Below, piece by piece: positions 46,956 through 57,394 of a DNA stretch of 64,000 nt. How positions within the stretch are numbered: position 1 is the stretch's first letter; every line of letters starts with the position of its first letter. The stretch is from Strigomonas culicis (lineage: Eukaryota; Euglenozoa; Kinetoplastea; Trypanosomatida; Trypanosomatidae). The notes beneath the pieces were generated by a model. The model saw only the letters and a list, made by a program, of their open reading frames with translations, had not been told where the DNA came from and ran no database searches. The DNA is taken from contig AUXH01000021.1 of NCBI GenBank assembly GCA_000482145.1, forward strand, positions 1 to 64,000, given 5' to 3'. The position numbers and the translations under genes are program-made.

Positions 46956-47573
46956 CTACGACTCCACAGACCATTGCTTCTTCTTGATGCGTAAGCGGCG
47001 ATCGTGGTCTTCGGACTCGGGCGCTGGGGCCTCGGCATTCGCCCCTTCCTCCTCCTCCACATAGGTATACGTGAACACGGTGACCTGCTTCCCCTTCACA
47101 TCCAGTAGCACAAACGAGGGCACGATGTCATCCGTCGCGCCGCGGAAGGCGCCGGTGATACTGCCGGGGTTCACAAACAGCTTGCCGCCGAACTCATGCA
47201 CCTTTGCCACATGCGTGGCGCCGGAGATGAGGAGGTCCACGTCCATCTCGCGCTGCACAACGCCGAGCGATTCCTTGTCGCCGAGGGGCACCACCTGGTG
47301 GCCGTGCACCATGCCGATACGCACCCCTTCCAGCTCCACCTTTACCTGTTCCGGGCACTTGTCGAACCCGGCATCTTGATCGTAGTTGCCTCGTGTCACG
47401 TACACTTCGGACGCTAAGGTGCGATAGTAATTTAGTGTATTCACGGAACACATGTTGCCTGTTATGAAGACCGCCTGAATGCGATCCGGGGTGAACAGCT
47501 GGCGGAAGGCTTCCGGAATCGCTGCTGCACGCAGCGGGATGTGGCTGTCGCCGATAACAAGTACAAGAACCAT
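46956..47573 (-). CDS. VPS29: Retromer subunit VPS29
   Basis: A 205-residue protein with a metallophosphoesterase fold that serves as a scaffold in retromer, which retrieves receptors from endosomes. The order of blocks matches VPS29: MVLVLVIGDSHIP (Asp9, His11), FITGNMC (Asn40), VTRGNYDQD, VHGHQVVPLGD (His90), DLLISGATH and FVNPGSITGAF. The usual G-H-T-H is G-A-T-H, so one metal-ligand histidine is missing, in line with a non-catalytic role. A charged C-terminal tail of about 30 residues is added. The ATG at 47573 is the conserved start; the frame upstream to 47615 is leader sequence. Confidence 0.95.
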   Translation of the reverse strand: MVLVLVIGDSHIPLRAAAIPEAFRQLFTPDRIQAVFITGNMCSVNTLNYYRTLASEVYVTRGNYDQDAGFDKCPEQVKVELEGVRIGMVHGHQVVPLGDKESLGVVQREMDVDLLISGATHVAKVHEFGGKLFVNPGSITGAFRGATDDIVPSFVLLDVKGKQVTVFTYTYVEEEEGANAEAPAPESEDHDRRLRIKKKQWSVES

Positions 47574-47783
47574 TACGCTTTTGAGCTGCGCAGAAGGTAG
47601 AAGGGAGAGATACAAAGGAGAAGCAAACGGTGTAACTCATGAGAGGGGCAAACAAAGGCACAGCAATAGAATTAATGAAGAGAGGCCATATCTGAGTAGG
47701 TTGGTGAAAAAAAAAAGGTGTCACCTCACGTCACGCCATAAGTAAAGGCGATCCGCATGCCTACCGTCGTGACACACTCTGTT

Positions 47784-48443
47784 CTACGCAACCTCCTTCA
47801 ACAGGTGTGACACAGCAGCTACACTGAAGCCTTGGACCTCCTCCTGCGTTCCAGGCTCAATCTTGATCATACAAGCCAGCATGTCAGCGTCCTCCACTGT
47901 GAAGCCACCCGCAGCATGCATGACATGTCCTTTATCCGCCACGCGCTGAATCCGCTCTGGCGTCAGTTCACGATAGTACGTCGTTGTCTTGGTAGGGACA
48001 GTCACCCATTTCTGTGTATCGAAGTCGTAGAGGCACGTAGTCTGCACGGTATCGAGGCTGCTATTGGAATACGTGGCCAGAAAGTGAAGGCTTTCTTCCT
48101 TGCTTTCGGGCTTCTCTCGAATTTCGCCGCGCCACACAACAACCTGATCAAACGTAACGGCCACACAGCGCCGTCGTTCCTGCAGGCACACCGCAAGGTC
48201 CTTCCCATCCACCTGCGGCCTTTTTGCCGTCCCCTCCGATTCGCCCCCGCGGACCTGATCCAACACGGCGTCCATCTTCGCGCGTGCTATGACCTCTGTC
48301 AGCTTGTACGGGTCGCTGTCGCGCAGCGCCTTTTCATCAATGTCGGGCGATACAAACACCAGCTCGTAGGCATCCCCGAAGTGTAGCATTGCAATCTCTC
48401 GGCGACGCGTTGCGCTCGTGCCGATGATCATAAGGGGCTTCAT
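47784..48443 (-). CDS. Maf/YhdE-type nucleotide pyrophosphatase
   Basis: A 219-residue member of the Maf family, which hydrolyses non-canonical or excess nucleoside triphosphates to monophosphates. The N-terminal loop MIIGTSATRRREIAML corresponds to the S-x-S-P-R-R-x-E motif. Further on come FVSPDIDE, KLTEVIARAKMDAVL, VTFDQVVVWRGEIREKP (equivalent to the A-D-T-V-V...KP block) and AGGFTVED. The Asp of the central block is kept. A loop of about 20 residues with an acidic stretch follows the first half. The start is the ATG at 48443; the frame beyond runs into a CA repeat and has no ATG. Confidence 0.88.
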   Translation of the reverse strand: MKPLMIIGTSATRRREIAMLHFGDAYELVFVSPDIDEKALRDSDPYKLTEVIARAKMDAVLDQVRGGESEGTAKRPQVDGKDLAVCLQERRRCVAVTFDQVVVWRGEIREKPESKEESLHFLATYSNSSLDTVQTTCLYDFDTQKWVTVPTKTTTYYRELTPERIQRVADKGHVMHAAGGFTVEDADMLACMIKIEPGTQEEVQGFSVAAVSHLLKEVA

Positions 48444-49119
48444 GAGAAGTATGCTGAAATGCTTCTCTCTCTCACACACACACACACACAATTTCTCACC
48501 CTTTAACAACAATTTCAGTAGATAGTACTAGGAAGGAAAAGAAAAGAAGAGTAGAGAGGAGTTAACTCATAAAGGGGAAACAGGAAACAGTGCTTCCAAC
48601 ACCGTTGCCACAGAGACAATACAGAATAACAGTGATACGTACATTTCTTAGAAGTGCAATTATCATTCAAGACCGAACGCCTTTACAGGAGTGGAAAAGC
48701 AAAATATGGACTGATCGAAAGGAAGGAGAGAAAAACAAGAAGCAACAGCGCCTTCCTCTCACTTCTTCTTCATGCTTCCAAATGTTTTCAAGATCTATTG
48801 TTCTCGTGCTCTTATTAACGAATTGACGATGCAAAATGGTACAGCTTGTTCTTGTGTATGCCGACTGCGCTTCAGATATTATACTAAACTAAATATTGCA
48901 GCGACGCCTACAGAAAATGAACGCAAACTGATCAGAATTCAAGACGATGATAGCAATACAAAGAGAAACCAATCTAGATGAGATATGTGCAACACTGACC
49001 ACAGAGTCCATGACACAAGAAACAAGCTGAATATTGAAGAGAGTATTATCATTAAAAAAAAAAACAGAGAACAAACAAATTAAAAACGTATACTGGTGTA
49101 CATGCAGAGATGAGAATAT
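48444..49119. other. Intergenic region between Maf-type gene and Rab2
   Basis: 676 bases. Plus-strand purine tracts at 48530-48560 (polypyrimidine for the Maf-type mRNA) and 49050-49075. No gene recognised. Confidence 0.45.
48473..48490. repeat. (CA)9 microsatellite
   Basis: Nine CA units in the leader of the Maf-type gene, 30 bases before its ATG on the transcribed strand (read there as TG). Confidence 0.9.
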
Positions 49120-50401
<1,282 letters not shown>

Positions 50402-52828
50402 CTAGGTGGTTCCAAGGTGTGGAAACTTTTGCGTATCCGTGGGTTGGGGCGCTACACGCAAGAATCCCGTAAAGGACCGCCACTTCACCATACTCTTCCA
50501 CTTGTGGTTATCGCGTGCCTGCACCATGGTGCTCAGTCGTATCTGTTCCTCCAGTATTTCCTTCTGTTGCTTGCGCTGAAAGTTTGCCGACTCGCTCTCG
50601 AGCTTTTGTATGAAGACCTTCAGTTTATTCCTCGGAACAGTCTCATACTTGGTGATAAACGGGTGCCCCTGCAGTTTTTGGACGGACCATCGCTTATCCA
50701 CGTCGACGTTGACGCAGCGCACGATGAAGTCAGAGAAGGCGTTCGACCAGTTAAGCGGCTTGCTCATCCGGGGGAGTTTGAGCAGATTGATGTAGTTCCA
50801 GTAGTCCGACTTGAAGGGTTGGCAGGGGTGCACGCCGGAGGCGAGCTCCAGCAGCACAATGCCCAGCGACCACACATCCGCCTTCGCCGTAAACTCGACG
50901 ATCTCGTCACACCCCTCGAAGGTCTCATCGCCCTCGCCGCCGTCATCCCCGTTCGAGGCGGCGCCGTTCGCGCTGTCGGTCGCGTCGTAGTGCGTCATGA
51001 GCCGCTCCGGTGCCTTGTACAGTTTCGAGCCGAGGTCCACGCCCTTGCGTCGCACCTTCTGCGTCTTGGCGTCCAGCATACTGCCGCAGCCAAAGTCCGT
51101 GAGCTTGAAGTGCTGCATATCGAAGGCGAGGAGGATGTTCGCCGGCTTCAGGTCGCAGTGCACCATGTGGTAGTCCTCGTGCAGCTCGGCCAGCCCACGC
51201 AGCACATCATGCGCCAACATGGACAGGATGATTTCGTGTATCGTCGTTTGCCGGTCGCCAAGGTACTCCCACTCCTCCGGGCCGTTAAAGGAGTTGCGGC
51301 CCATCACGTGCATGCAGGAGCCAGGCTGCTGCCGCATCAGCATGTCCACCTCCTGCTGCCAGCGCGACGTGCTGGTGCGCCCGAGGTGGTTCTTGAAGGA
51401 GGACTGTGTGATTTTGTTGAGCTCCGTCTGCGGGATGCGCGCAATCATGTGCTGCACATCCTCGAAGCTGAAGGACATGAGCTCCATCAGCACGCTCAGG
51501 TGCTGCCGCTCGTTGTCGACGGTGGCCACCGCGTTGAACATGCTCATGAGGTACTGCGGCGGCTTCTTGCTGCGCTGGAGGTTGATCATGTGCAGCTCCT
51601 TCACAAGGCCGCGCTTGCGGCCCTGCCGCTCAATCGAGTTCGCGGCCTCCGTCGCCTCCTTCACGTCGATGCGCTTCAGCGCGTAGAGCTTCCCGTCCAC
51701 CATGACGCGGTACACTTTGCCTTGGGACCCAACGCCGAGGAGGTTCAGGACCTCGACGTTATCCAGGTCGAGCGAGCGGTTGCTCATGCCAATGTCATTC
51801 TCGGACACAAAAGGCTTTTTGCACTTGGCGCGCCGCCGCGACCCGCGCGGGCTCATGGACGGGGTCAGCGTGGTGGCCGTGCTGCCCTGCTTGTGCCCGA
51901 AGCTGTCCATCACCATGCTGGACGAGTGCATGTCGGAGTTCCGAGAGGCAAGAGACACAACAGAGGACATACTTTGGTTGAACACGTCCGTCGAAGAGTG
52001 GATGTAGCTCAGCCCGCTGATGTGGGGGCGGCTCCCCGTCGGCGAGTGCGTCGTCGGCGAGCCCTTCGACGCGGTCTGCGAGAGCGAGGCGGGCGAGCAC
52101 GTGCCCGTCGGCAGCTCCGTCGAAGGGACCTCGCGAACCGCTCGCACCGTCAACTTCCCGAACGGCGCCGGATTGTGCGGCTTGACCGCATCCTTGAAGA
52201 AGTCCGATAGTTTGGAGGATGCGTGGGTGGGCAGAACCGTGCAGCGGTTCAGAGAGGTGTTGGTGACTTGCGAGCGAAGTGGCGCGCCGGTCGCCTTGGC
52301 GCCGGCGCTCGCTGCCACGGTGTGTACTTTGGGTGGTGGCACATTAATACGCTTCTCCGCAGCGCCGGACGTTTTATCCGCCGTCTTTTGGATGTCACGG
52401 ATGGCCGCCTCGACCGTGTCTTCCCCCCAGAAGCAGCCGTTCGCCGCCTCCGGTCGGTTGCGTCGCTTCTGCACCGCCTGTTGCACGACGAGCGGGTCCT
52501 CGCCATCAAAGGTCGACTTGCCCTCGACAAACATGGAGATGCCGTCCAGGAGAACGAAAATGTTCGTGTTGTTCACGTGGAAAAACTTGCCAGCGGTGCC
52601 GGAAGGGGACGGCTGTGGGGACACGGGCCCACGCTTGCCCGACTCCAGCCCGAAGGTAGGGCCGGTGGTGATCATGGGCGACACGGTCGCGTCGTCGACG
52701 TTAATAAAGAAGCTGTTGGCGTCGACGTCGCTCTTCTGCTGCACCTGAACCTCGCCAAAGATGCTCTCTGCTGGGAGGGCTATCTGAAAGCCCGGAAAGC
52801 TAGAGCGCACGTTTCGTCTCTTCTTCAT
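50402..52828 (-). CDS. Divergent protein kinase, MAPKK/STE-like, with long N-terminal region
   Basis: An 808-residue Ser/Thr kinase. A disordered Ser/Pro/Thr-rich N-terminal half (about 60-355) carries many SP sites. The catalytic domain spans about 356-735. It has the Gly loop GVGSQGKV (365-372), Lys385 in ALKRI, Glu411, the catalytic loop HCDLKPANI (557-565, Cys in place of the usual Arg), DFG at 578-580 and the APE motif at 606-608. An insert of about 65 residues precedes helix E, and a shorter acidic insert follows APE. The RKGVDLGSKLYKAPERL segment resembles MAP kinase kinases. A basic coiled tail follows. The ATG at 52828 is the start; the frame extends only to a GTG. Confidence 0.9.
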   Translation of the reverse strand: MKKRRNVRSSFPGFQIALPAESIFGEVQVQQKSDVDANSFFINVDDATVSPMITTGPTFGLESGKRGPVSPQPSPSGTAGKFFHVNNTNIFVLLDGISMFVEGKSTFDGEDPLVVQQAVQKRRNRPEAANGCFWGEDTVEAAIRDIQKTADKTSGAAEKRINVPPPKVHTVAASAGAKATGAPLRSQVTNTSLNRCTVLPTHASSKLSDFFKDAVKPHNPAPFGKLTVRAVREVPSTELPTGTCSPASLSQTASKGSPTTHSPTGSRPHISGLSYIHSSTDVFNQSMSSVVSLASRNSDMHSSSMVMDSFGHKQGSTATTLTPSMSPRGSRRRAKCKKPFVSENDIGMSNRSLDLDNVEVLNLLGVGSQGKVYRVMVDGKLYALKRIDVKEATEAANSIERQGRKRGLVKELHMINLQRSKKPPQYLMSMFNAVATVDNERQHLSVLMELMSFSFEDVQHMIARIPQTELNKITQSSFKNHLGRTSTSRWQQEVDMLMRQQPGSCMHVMGRNSFNGPEEWEYLGDRQTTIHEIILSMLAHDVLRGLAELHEDYHMVHCDLKPANILLAFDMQHFKLTDFGCGSMLDAKTQKVRRKGVDLGSKLYKAPERLMTHYDATDSANGAASNGDDGGEGDETFEGCDEIVEFTAKADVWSLGIVLLELASGVHPCQPFKSDYWNYINLLKLPRMSKPLNWSNAFSDFIVRCVNVDVDKRWSVQKLQGHPFITKYETVPRNKLKVFIQKLESESANFQRKQQKEILEEQIRLSTMVQARDNHKWKSMVKWRSFTGFLRVAPQPTDTQKFPHLGTT

Positions 52829-53156
52829 TGCCACGAAAAGACTGAAGAATAAAGCTGTACTAAATGAATACCAACTAAGTAAAAAAAGGAAGTAAACCGA
52901 TAGTTGTACTGTGAAAAGGAGAGAGAAGCAGCGGGTGGGAAACGGGAATAAAATGATTACAAATGGGTGTGTTCGTACAAGTTTGACACAATGACCGAAA
53001 GGAAGAAAAAGAAGTGTGATGGTAAATATGTGGAGGCAGACACAAACTGGAGATTAAAACATAATCCACAACGATAACGCTACAGATATAATATACAGCA
53101 TCGCGTCTGCCCATCGCGACAGGAAGAAGCAGAACGCTACCATCAATTGGGTGCCG
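52829..53156. other. Intergenic region between kinase and pseudophosphatase
   Basis: Holds a plus-strand purine tract at 52879-52892; the first AG beyond it is the complement of 52875-52876, giving a 46-base kinase leader. Otherwise nothing recognised. Confidence 0.45.
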
Positions 53157-54731
53157 CTAATCATCTTCATCGATAATGGACTCCTTCGTGTACGTCGAAC
53201 GCGAATCCACTGAGGGCGGCTTTTCCATCCCCGCGAACCGTATGTGAGGCGGTGGTAGCGTCTCGGTAAGCGTTGCCTCCGTCGAAGAGGGAAAGGAAGC
53301 TACCGACTGTCTGCTCTGTCGGGCCGCCTTGTCGTGCATTTCGGCAACGTAGTCGTCCAGATCGGACTCCCGTTGCATGGCCCGCAGGATCCACGTGGCG
53401 AGCTTCACCCCTGTGTGGGGCGCACCACCTACCACCCGGCGGCCACGCGCCGGCGCGTTTCCAGGCACTCCTGCAGCCAACGCCCCCGACGGGTTCGCGG
53501 CCCTCAGGCTTGTATTCGCCTCCGGTGTGGGGTCGTCCATGGTATCGTCCGCCGCGCGCACCGGGCCTCCCGCGTACTTGCCGGACGAGTCCAAATAAGC
53601 GATGCCCTCACTGCTGCGGACGGGGAAGTCACTCTGTGTGTAGTCCGTTATGGTCGGCGTCGTCGACGGCTCGGAGCTGCCAGAGTCCGAGTTCTTGCTG
53701 CCGCTGCAGGAGGAGGAGCCGCCGCTGTGGGCGATGCTCACCGAGCTGCGCTCGTGGCGCCGTCCGCGGAGCGTTGCCTTTCCCGCGGCCGCCGGCCGCA
53801 GGGAGGACGACGGGCGGCGGGCCGTGTTGGACCCTTTCTGTTTTTTCAAAGCCGCTCGGTCGAACAGGTTCCCCTTTTTGCTCCGAGCCTTCACGTCCGT
53901 GAGTGTGATGGGGTAGTCCTTGGGGTTCCAAATGGAGATGAAGTACGAGACAGAGGGCCGCACCACCTTGCTCATAGAGAGGAACATCTCGCACTCGCTG
54001 TAGATGGAGGAAAGCGGCCACAGCTGGTACCGGCGCATGCAGCCCACCAAAACGCTCGTCTGCAGCTCGCCCGTCGGACAGCAGAAGAGGATGGGGTGCC
54101 AGCGCGTGTTCACGGCCAGGTCCAGGGCATACTGGATGTCGCGCTGGGAGAAGTCGTCATGCCCGTTAGCGGGGTCATTTTTCCAACTGCCGATGTCAGC
54201 CACCTCGACCACGCGGATGCCCTTCTGGTCCTTTGCCGCGGCAGCACCCTTCTTCCCATTCGTGCCCGACGCACGCGTGCCCACCGGCGCTAGACGGGCG
54301 CCGCCAGCGTGACCCGCGCTCGTTACGCTTGGAGACGCATCTGGACTCACGCGGCCTCCTTTGCCCTTGTCCCACTGGGAAGCGGCGTTGACATTGGAGA
54401 GACTATTCCCACGCGCGTCCACCCCCACGTTGATCATACTCTTTGAGCTACTGACGCCACTCTTCGGGTGGGCCGATGCGGCTCCAGTGCCCGTATTGGA
54501 GGCGGCGGTCTCGGCTGTGACAGCCGTATCCGTCAACGCACGCACCACAGAGATGGGCAGCGCCTCGATGGAAAGCAAGGCGATCGTTTTGATGCCGGTC
54601 CGCAGCAGGAAAGGAATGTTTGCCTCTGTAGGGTAGGCGCTGCGGAAAATGCCGGTCTCCACCGGCGCGAACTGCTCCGGCGGCACCATGCTCCGGCTAT
54701 TGCCTTTGGCATTCGAAATAACTTTGCTCAT
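53157..54731 (-). CDS. Siw14/OCA-like tyrosine phosphatase family protein, probably inactive
   Basis: A 524-residue protein whose core matches the atypical dual-specificity phosphatases of the Siw14/OCA group, several of which act on inositol pyrophosphates. The start VPPEQFAPVETGIFRSAYPT and LLRTGIKTIALLS are typical. A Ser/Gly/Ala-rich insert (about 75-170) interrupts the fold. QYALDLAVNTRWHPILFCCP and SVLVGCMRRYQLWPLSSIYS follow. The active-site loop, usually HCxxGxxRTG, reads CCPTGELQTS. Cys218 is kept, but the phosphate-binding Arg is Gln224, so catalysis is doubtful. The C-terminal half is low-complexity, with one ordered patch (TGVKLATWILRAMQRESDLD). The ATG at 54731 is the start. Confidence 0.82.
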   Translation of the reverse strand: MSKVISNAKGNSRSMVPPEQFAPVETGIFRSAYPTEANIPFLLRTGIKTIALLSIEALPISVVRALTDTAVTAETAASNTGTGAASAHPKSGVSSSKSMINVGVDARGNSLSNVNAASQWDKGKGGRVSPDASPSVTSAGHAGGARLAPVGTRASGTNGKKGAAAAKDQKGIRVVEVADIGSWKNDPANGHDDFSQRDIQYALDLAVNTRWHPILFCCPTGELQTSVLVGCMRRYQLWPLSSIYSECEMFLSMSKVVRPSVSYFISIWNPKDYPITLTDVKARSKKGNLFDRAALKKQKGSNTARRPSSSLRPAAAGKATLRGRRHERSSVSIAHSGGSSSCSGSKNSDSGSSEPSTTPTITDYTQSDFPVRSSEGIAYLDSSGKYAGGPVRAADDTMDDPTPEANTSLRAANPSGALAAGVPGNAPARGRRVVGGAPHTGVKLATWILRAMQRESDLDDYVAEMHDKAARQSRQSVASFPSSTEATLTETLPPPHIRFAGMEKPPSVDSRSTYTKESIIDEDD

Positions 54732-55370
54732 ATCCTACCTAACAATCCTAATCCTACGTGTAGCACTTTTTTTTTCTATGCAGAAAGATAAAAGAGAGAA
54801 AAAAAGAAGTAAGTATCGAGGTATAACGACACCATCACCACCGATGACACATGTGGAACACAAATACGCAACGAAAGAGAACAATCGTACTCACAACCCA
54901 GGCGCACTACTCATACAAGAGAGAAATAACTTCATTCATCTTATCTTGAAAAGACTCAAAATGATAATAGTAATAATTAATTAACAAAAAAAAAACTGGA
55001 TGTAGAAGAAAAGTGTATTTATAAAAACAAGAAGTATCGGAACACACTCTTCACTTTAAGGGATACAGTGTAAGACGTGCATTTTTCATCATGCTACTGT
55101 TCTTTGTTTTTGCTTTGTTTTATTTTTCCTTTGGCCTCTTTTCTTCTATTCAGCTCTCTATATAGGCGTTGTCAACAACATTTTTACTTCTTTGAACTGA
55201 GCAAAGAAACAAAAAAAAAATGATGACAAACAAAAAAAATCAAACCAAAAAAAAAATGTGTATTCTTACTATAATTGGAGGGAGAGCTACAAACGCAGGC
55301 GCGCATGCAACGGTGCATCTTATTTATTTATTCACCTTCATCCGTACCATAAGAAAACCTTCAGTTAACC
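54732..55370. other. Intergenic region between pseudophosphatase and CCT5
   Basis: 639 bases, AT-rich, with poly-A runs at 54985-54993, 55210-55218 and 55249-55256 and a purine tract at 54780-54810. No gene recognised. Confidence 0.45.
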
Positions 55371-56987
55371 CTACTGCTGCTGCTCCTGGTCCGGCTTCGT
55401 GATGATAACGTCATCTACCTTGAGAATCATCTTGACCACCTGCGTCGCAAGGCGCAGCTGCGAGCACTTGCCGCTGAGCGTCTCGAAGACGCGCTGCTCC
55501 TTCATGTCGATCGTGCCGCGGTCCATGCAGTCGATGCCGGCGTACGGGTTCTTGCCCTCTAATTGGGCCTTGCGTGCGTCGGACAGGGCGCGAATGGGGT
55601 CGAGACCACTGTTCAGCGCTAAGTTGATTGGGATGCTCTCGAGAGCATCGCCAAACGCGCGGATGGCGTAGCGGTCCACCGACGTAACGGCGTCCGCCTT
55701 GGCGTGCACGGCGCACGACGCGGCCAGCTCGGCCGAGCCGCCGCCGTAGACGATGCGGTTGTCGCGGATGAGGTTGCGCACCATGCACAGTGCGTCGTGC
55801 AGAGAGCGCTTGGCCTCCTCGATCATCATCTTGTTGCCGCCGCGGATGAAGAGCGTGACGGCGTTCGAGTGCGGGCAGTCCTCCACGAAGATCATGCGGT
55901 CCTTTGTCGTGCCGAAGCCTACCTCGCGCACGATGCCGCAGGTGCCGAGCTTGTCGCTGGAGAGCTCCTCGAAGCGGGGCACGATGCGGCCGCCGGTGGC
56001 GATGGCAATCATCTCCAGCTCGACGCCACCCACCCAGCGCACGGCCGGCAGCTCGCTGCGGTAGAGGAGGTAGTTCGCCTCGTCGTCGAAGCCCCACTGG
56101 CAGATGACGAGGTCGGCGCCCGAGTCCTTGACCTGCTGCACCTGCTTGCGGAAGTACTCCTGCTCCTGCTCGTGCAGCTCTTTCATGTGCTCCGCGCTCG
56201 TGATCTGCAGCGTGTGCTTCGTCTTGGGCTTGGGCGGCTCGAAGGCACACGTGAGGATGGCCATCTTCGGGTTCTTGAGCGACTTGGGCATCTGCGGGTG
56301 CGAGAAGTCCTTGTCGAGCACGATGCCGTTCACGAGGCAGGTGTCCTCTAGGCGCCCGCCGACCTTGCCCTCCACCTTGATGAGGTCCATGTTGACGTCC
56401 TTGCGCGCGAGATCCGCGACGGACATGATGGCATCCACGCAGATCTGCGCAAGGTGGTCGCGGTCGCGGTTCACTACCTTGGAGTTGAGCGTCGAGCGCG
56501 CCGTCTGGAGCAGGATGTCGCCGCCCTGGACGGCGATCGTGTCGGCTATCTCCTCGAGGCGGCTGCACGCCATCTCGCACGCCTTCTCGAAGCCCTCCGA
56601 GATGCGCGTGCTGTGGATGCCCTTGTCGAGGAGACCGGTGGCCTGCTCGAGGAGCGCGCCAGCGAAGCAGACGACGCCCGTCGTGCCGTCGCCAATCTCG
56701 GAGTCCTGCGACTTGCTGAGCTCCACCATGAGCTGGCCAATTTCGTTGTCAATATCCATTAAGTCTAAAATGGTAGCGCCATCATTCGTCACGACCACCT
56801 CGTTGTCCGAGGTCGTCAGGATCTTGTCCATGCCACGGGGGCCCAGACTCGTCTTGAGGACGTTAGCGACGCCGAGAGCCGCGAGAATGTTCACCTTCTG
56901 CGCCTCTACACCGCTGACGCGCTCCTTGTTGGCCTGCTCCTTCACTAAGAGAAAGGGGCGGCCATACTCGTCGAACGCAAGAGACAT
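55371..56987 (-). CDS. CCT5: T-complex protein 1 subunit epsilon (CCT5)
   Basis: A 538-residue subunit of the cytosolic group II chaperonin that folds tubulin and actin, abundant in flagellates. The start [20 protein letters not shown] is diagnostic of the epsilon subunit. Chaperonin motifs are [21 protein letters not shown] (nucleotide binding), [16 protein letters not shown] (catalytic Asp in GDGTT) and [13 protein letters not shown]. The length equals that of other CCT5 proteins. It ends KPDQEQQQ. The ATG at 56987 aligns with the family. Confidence 0.97.
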   Translation of the reverse strand: MSLAFDEYGRPFLLVKEQANKERVSGVEAQKVNILAALGVANVLKTSLGPRGMDKILTTSDNEVVVTNDGATILDLMDIDNEIGQLMVELSKSQDSEIGDGTTGVVCFAGALLEQATGLLDKGIHSTRISEGFEKACEMACSRLEEIADTIAVQGGDILLQTARSTLNSKVVNRDRDHLAQICVDAIMSVADLARKDVNMDLIKVEGKVGGRLEDTCLVNGIVLDKDFSHPQMPKSLKNPKMAILTCAFEPPKPKTKHTLQITSAEHMKELHEQEQEYFRKQVQQVKDSGADLVICQWGFDDEANYLLYRSELPAVRWVGGVELEMIAIATGGRIVPRFEELSSDKLGTCGIVREVGFGTTKDRMIFVEDCPHSNAVTLFIRGGNKMMIEEAKRSLHDALCMVRNLIRDNRIVYGGGSAELAASCAVHAKADAVTSVDRYAIRAFGDALESIPINLALNSGLDPIRALSDARKAQLEGKNPYAGIDCMDRGTIDMKEQRVFETLSGKCSQLRLATQVVKMILKVDDVIITKPDQEQQQ

Positions 56988-57394
56988 TGTCTTTTAGAAA
57001 GGTGGAATGGGGTATATGCTTTTCTTTTAAAGAACGAAGATAATAAAGAGAGGGTGATACTTGATTCAAAAATGAAACAGGCTTACAGGGTGCCAGAGAC
57101 ACACAAGGCGAGAGGGGTCGGAGGAGAAAGCGAAAATGAATAAAAGCACAACAACAAGAGTACACTCAAAGAGCAGCCTGAACCTGGAAGAACGTGTAAA
57201 GTGCCGTGCATGACCTCATAAAGAAAGGAGGTGTGGCCATCAAAAGAAGAACGTAATAGGAAAAACATGTATATAAATTTATGTATATCTACAAGAAGGA
57301 AGAGGCAAATAGAGGAAAAAGAAGCAATAAATACAGTCTTCTTCTCCGTTTTCATTGCATGTATGTACGTACGCATTTATGGATATTGTTTTAT
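56988..57394. other. Intergenic region between CCT5 and AHI1-like gene
   Basis: Plus-strand purine-rich stretches at 57030-57058 and 57290-57330 are candidate polypyrimidine tracts. No gene called. Confidence 0.45.

Noticed and set aside
48444..48512. N-terminal extension of the Maf-type protein through a CVCVC stretch
   Set aside because: Encoded by the CA microsatellite in the leader, with TTG rather than ATG at its start.
50417..52210. 597-codon plus-strand frame opposite the kinase
   Set aside because: Antisense of a frame with intact kinase motifs; composition typical of a shadow.
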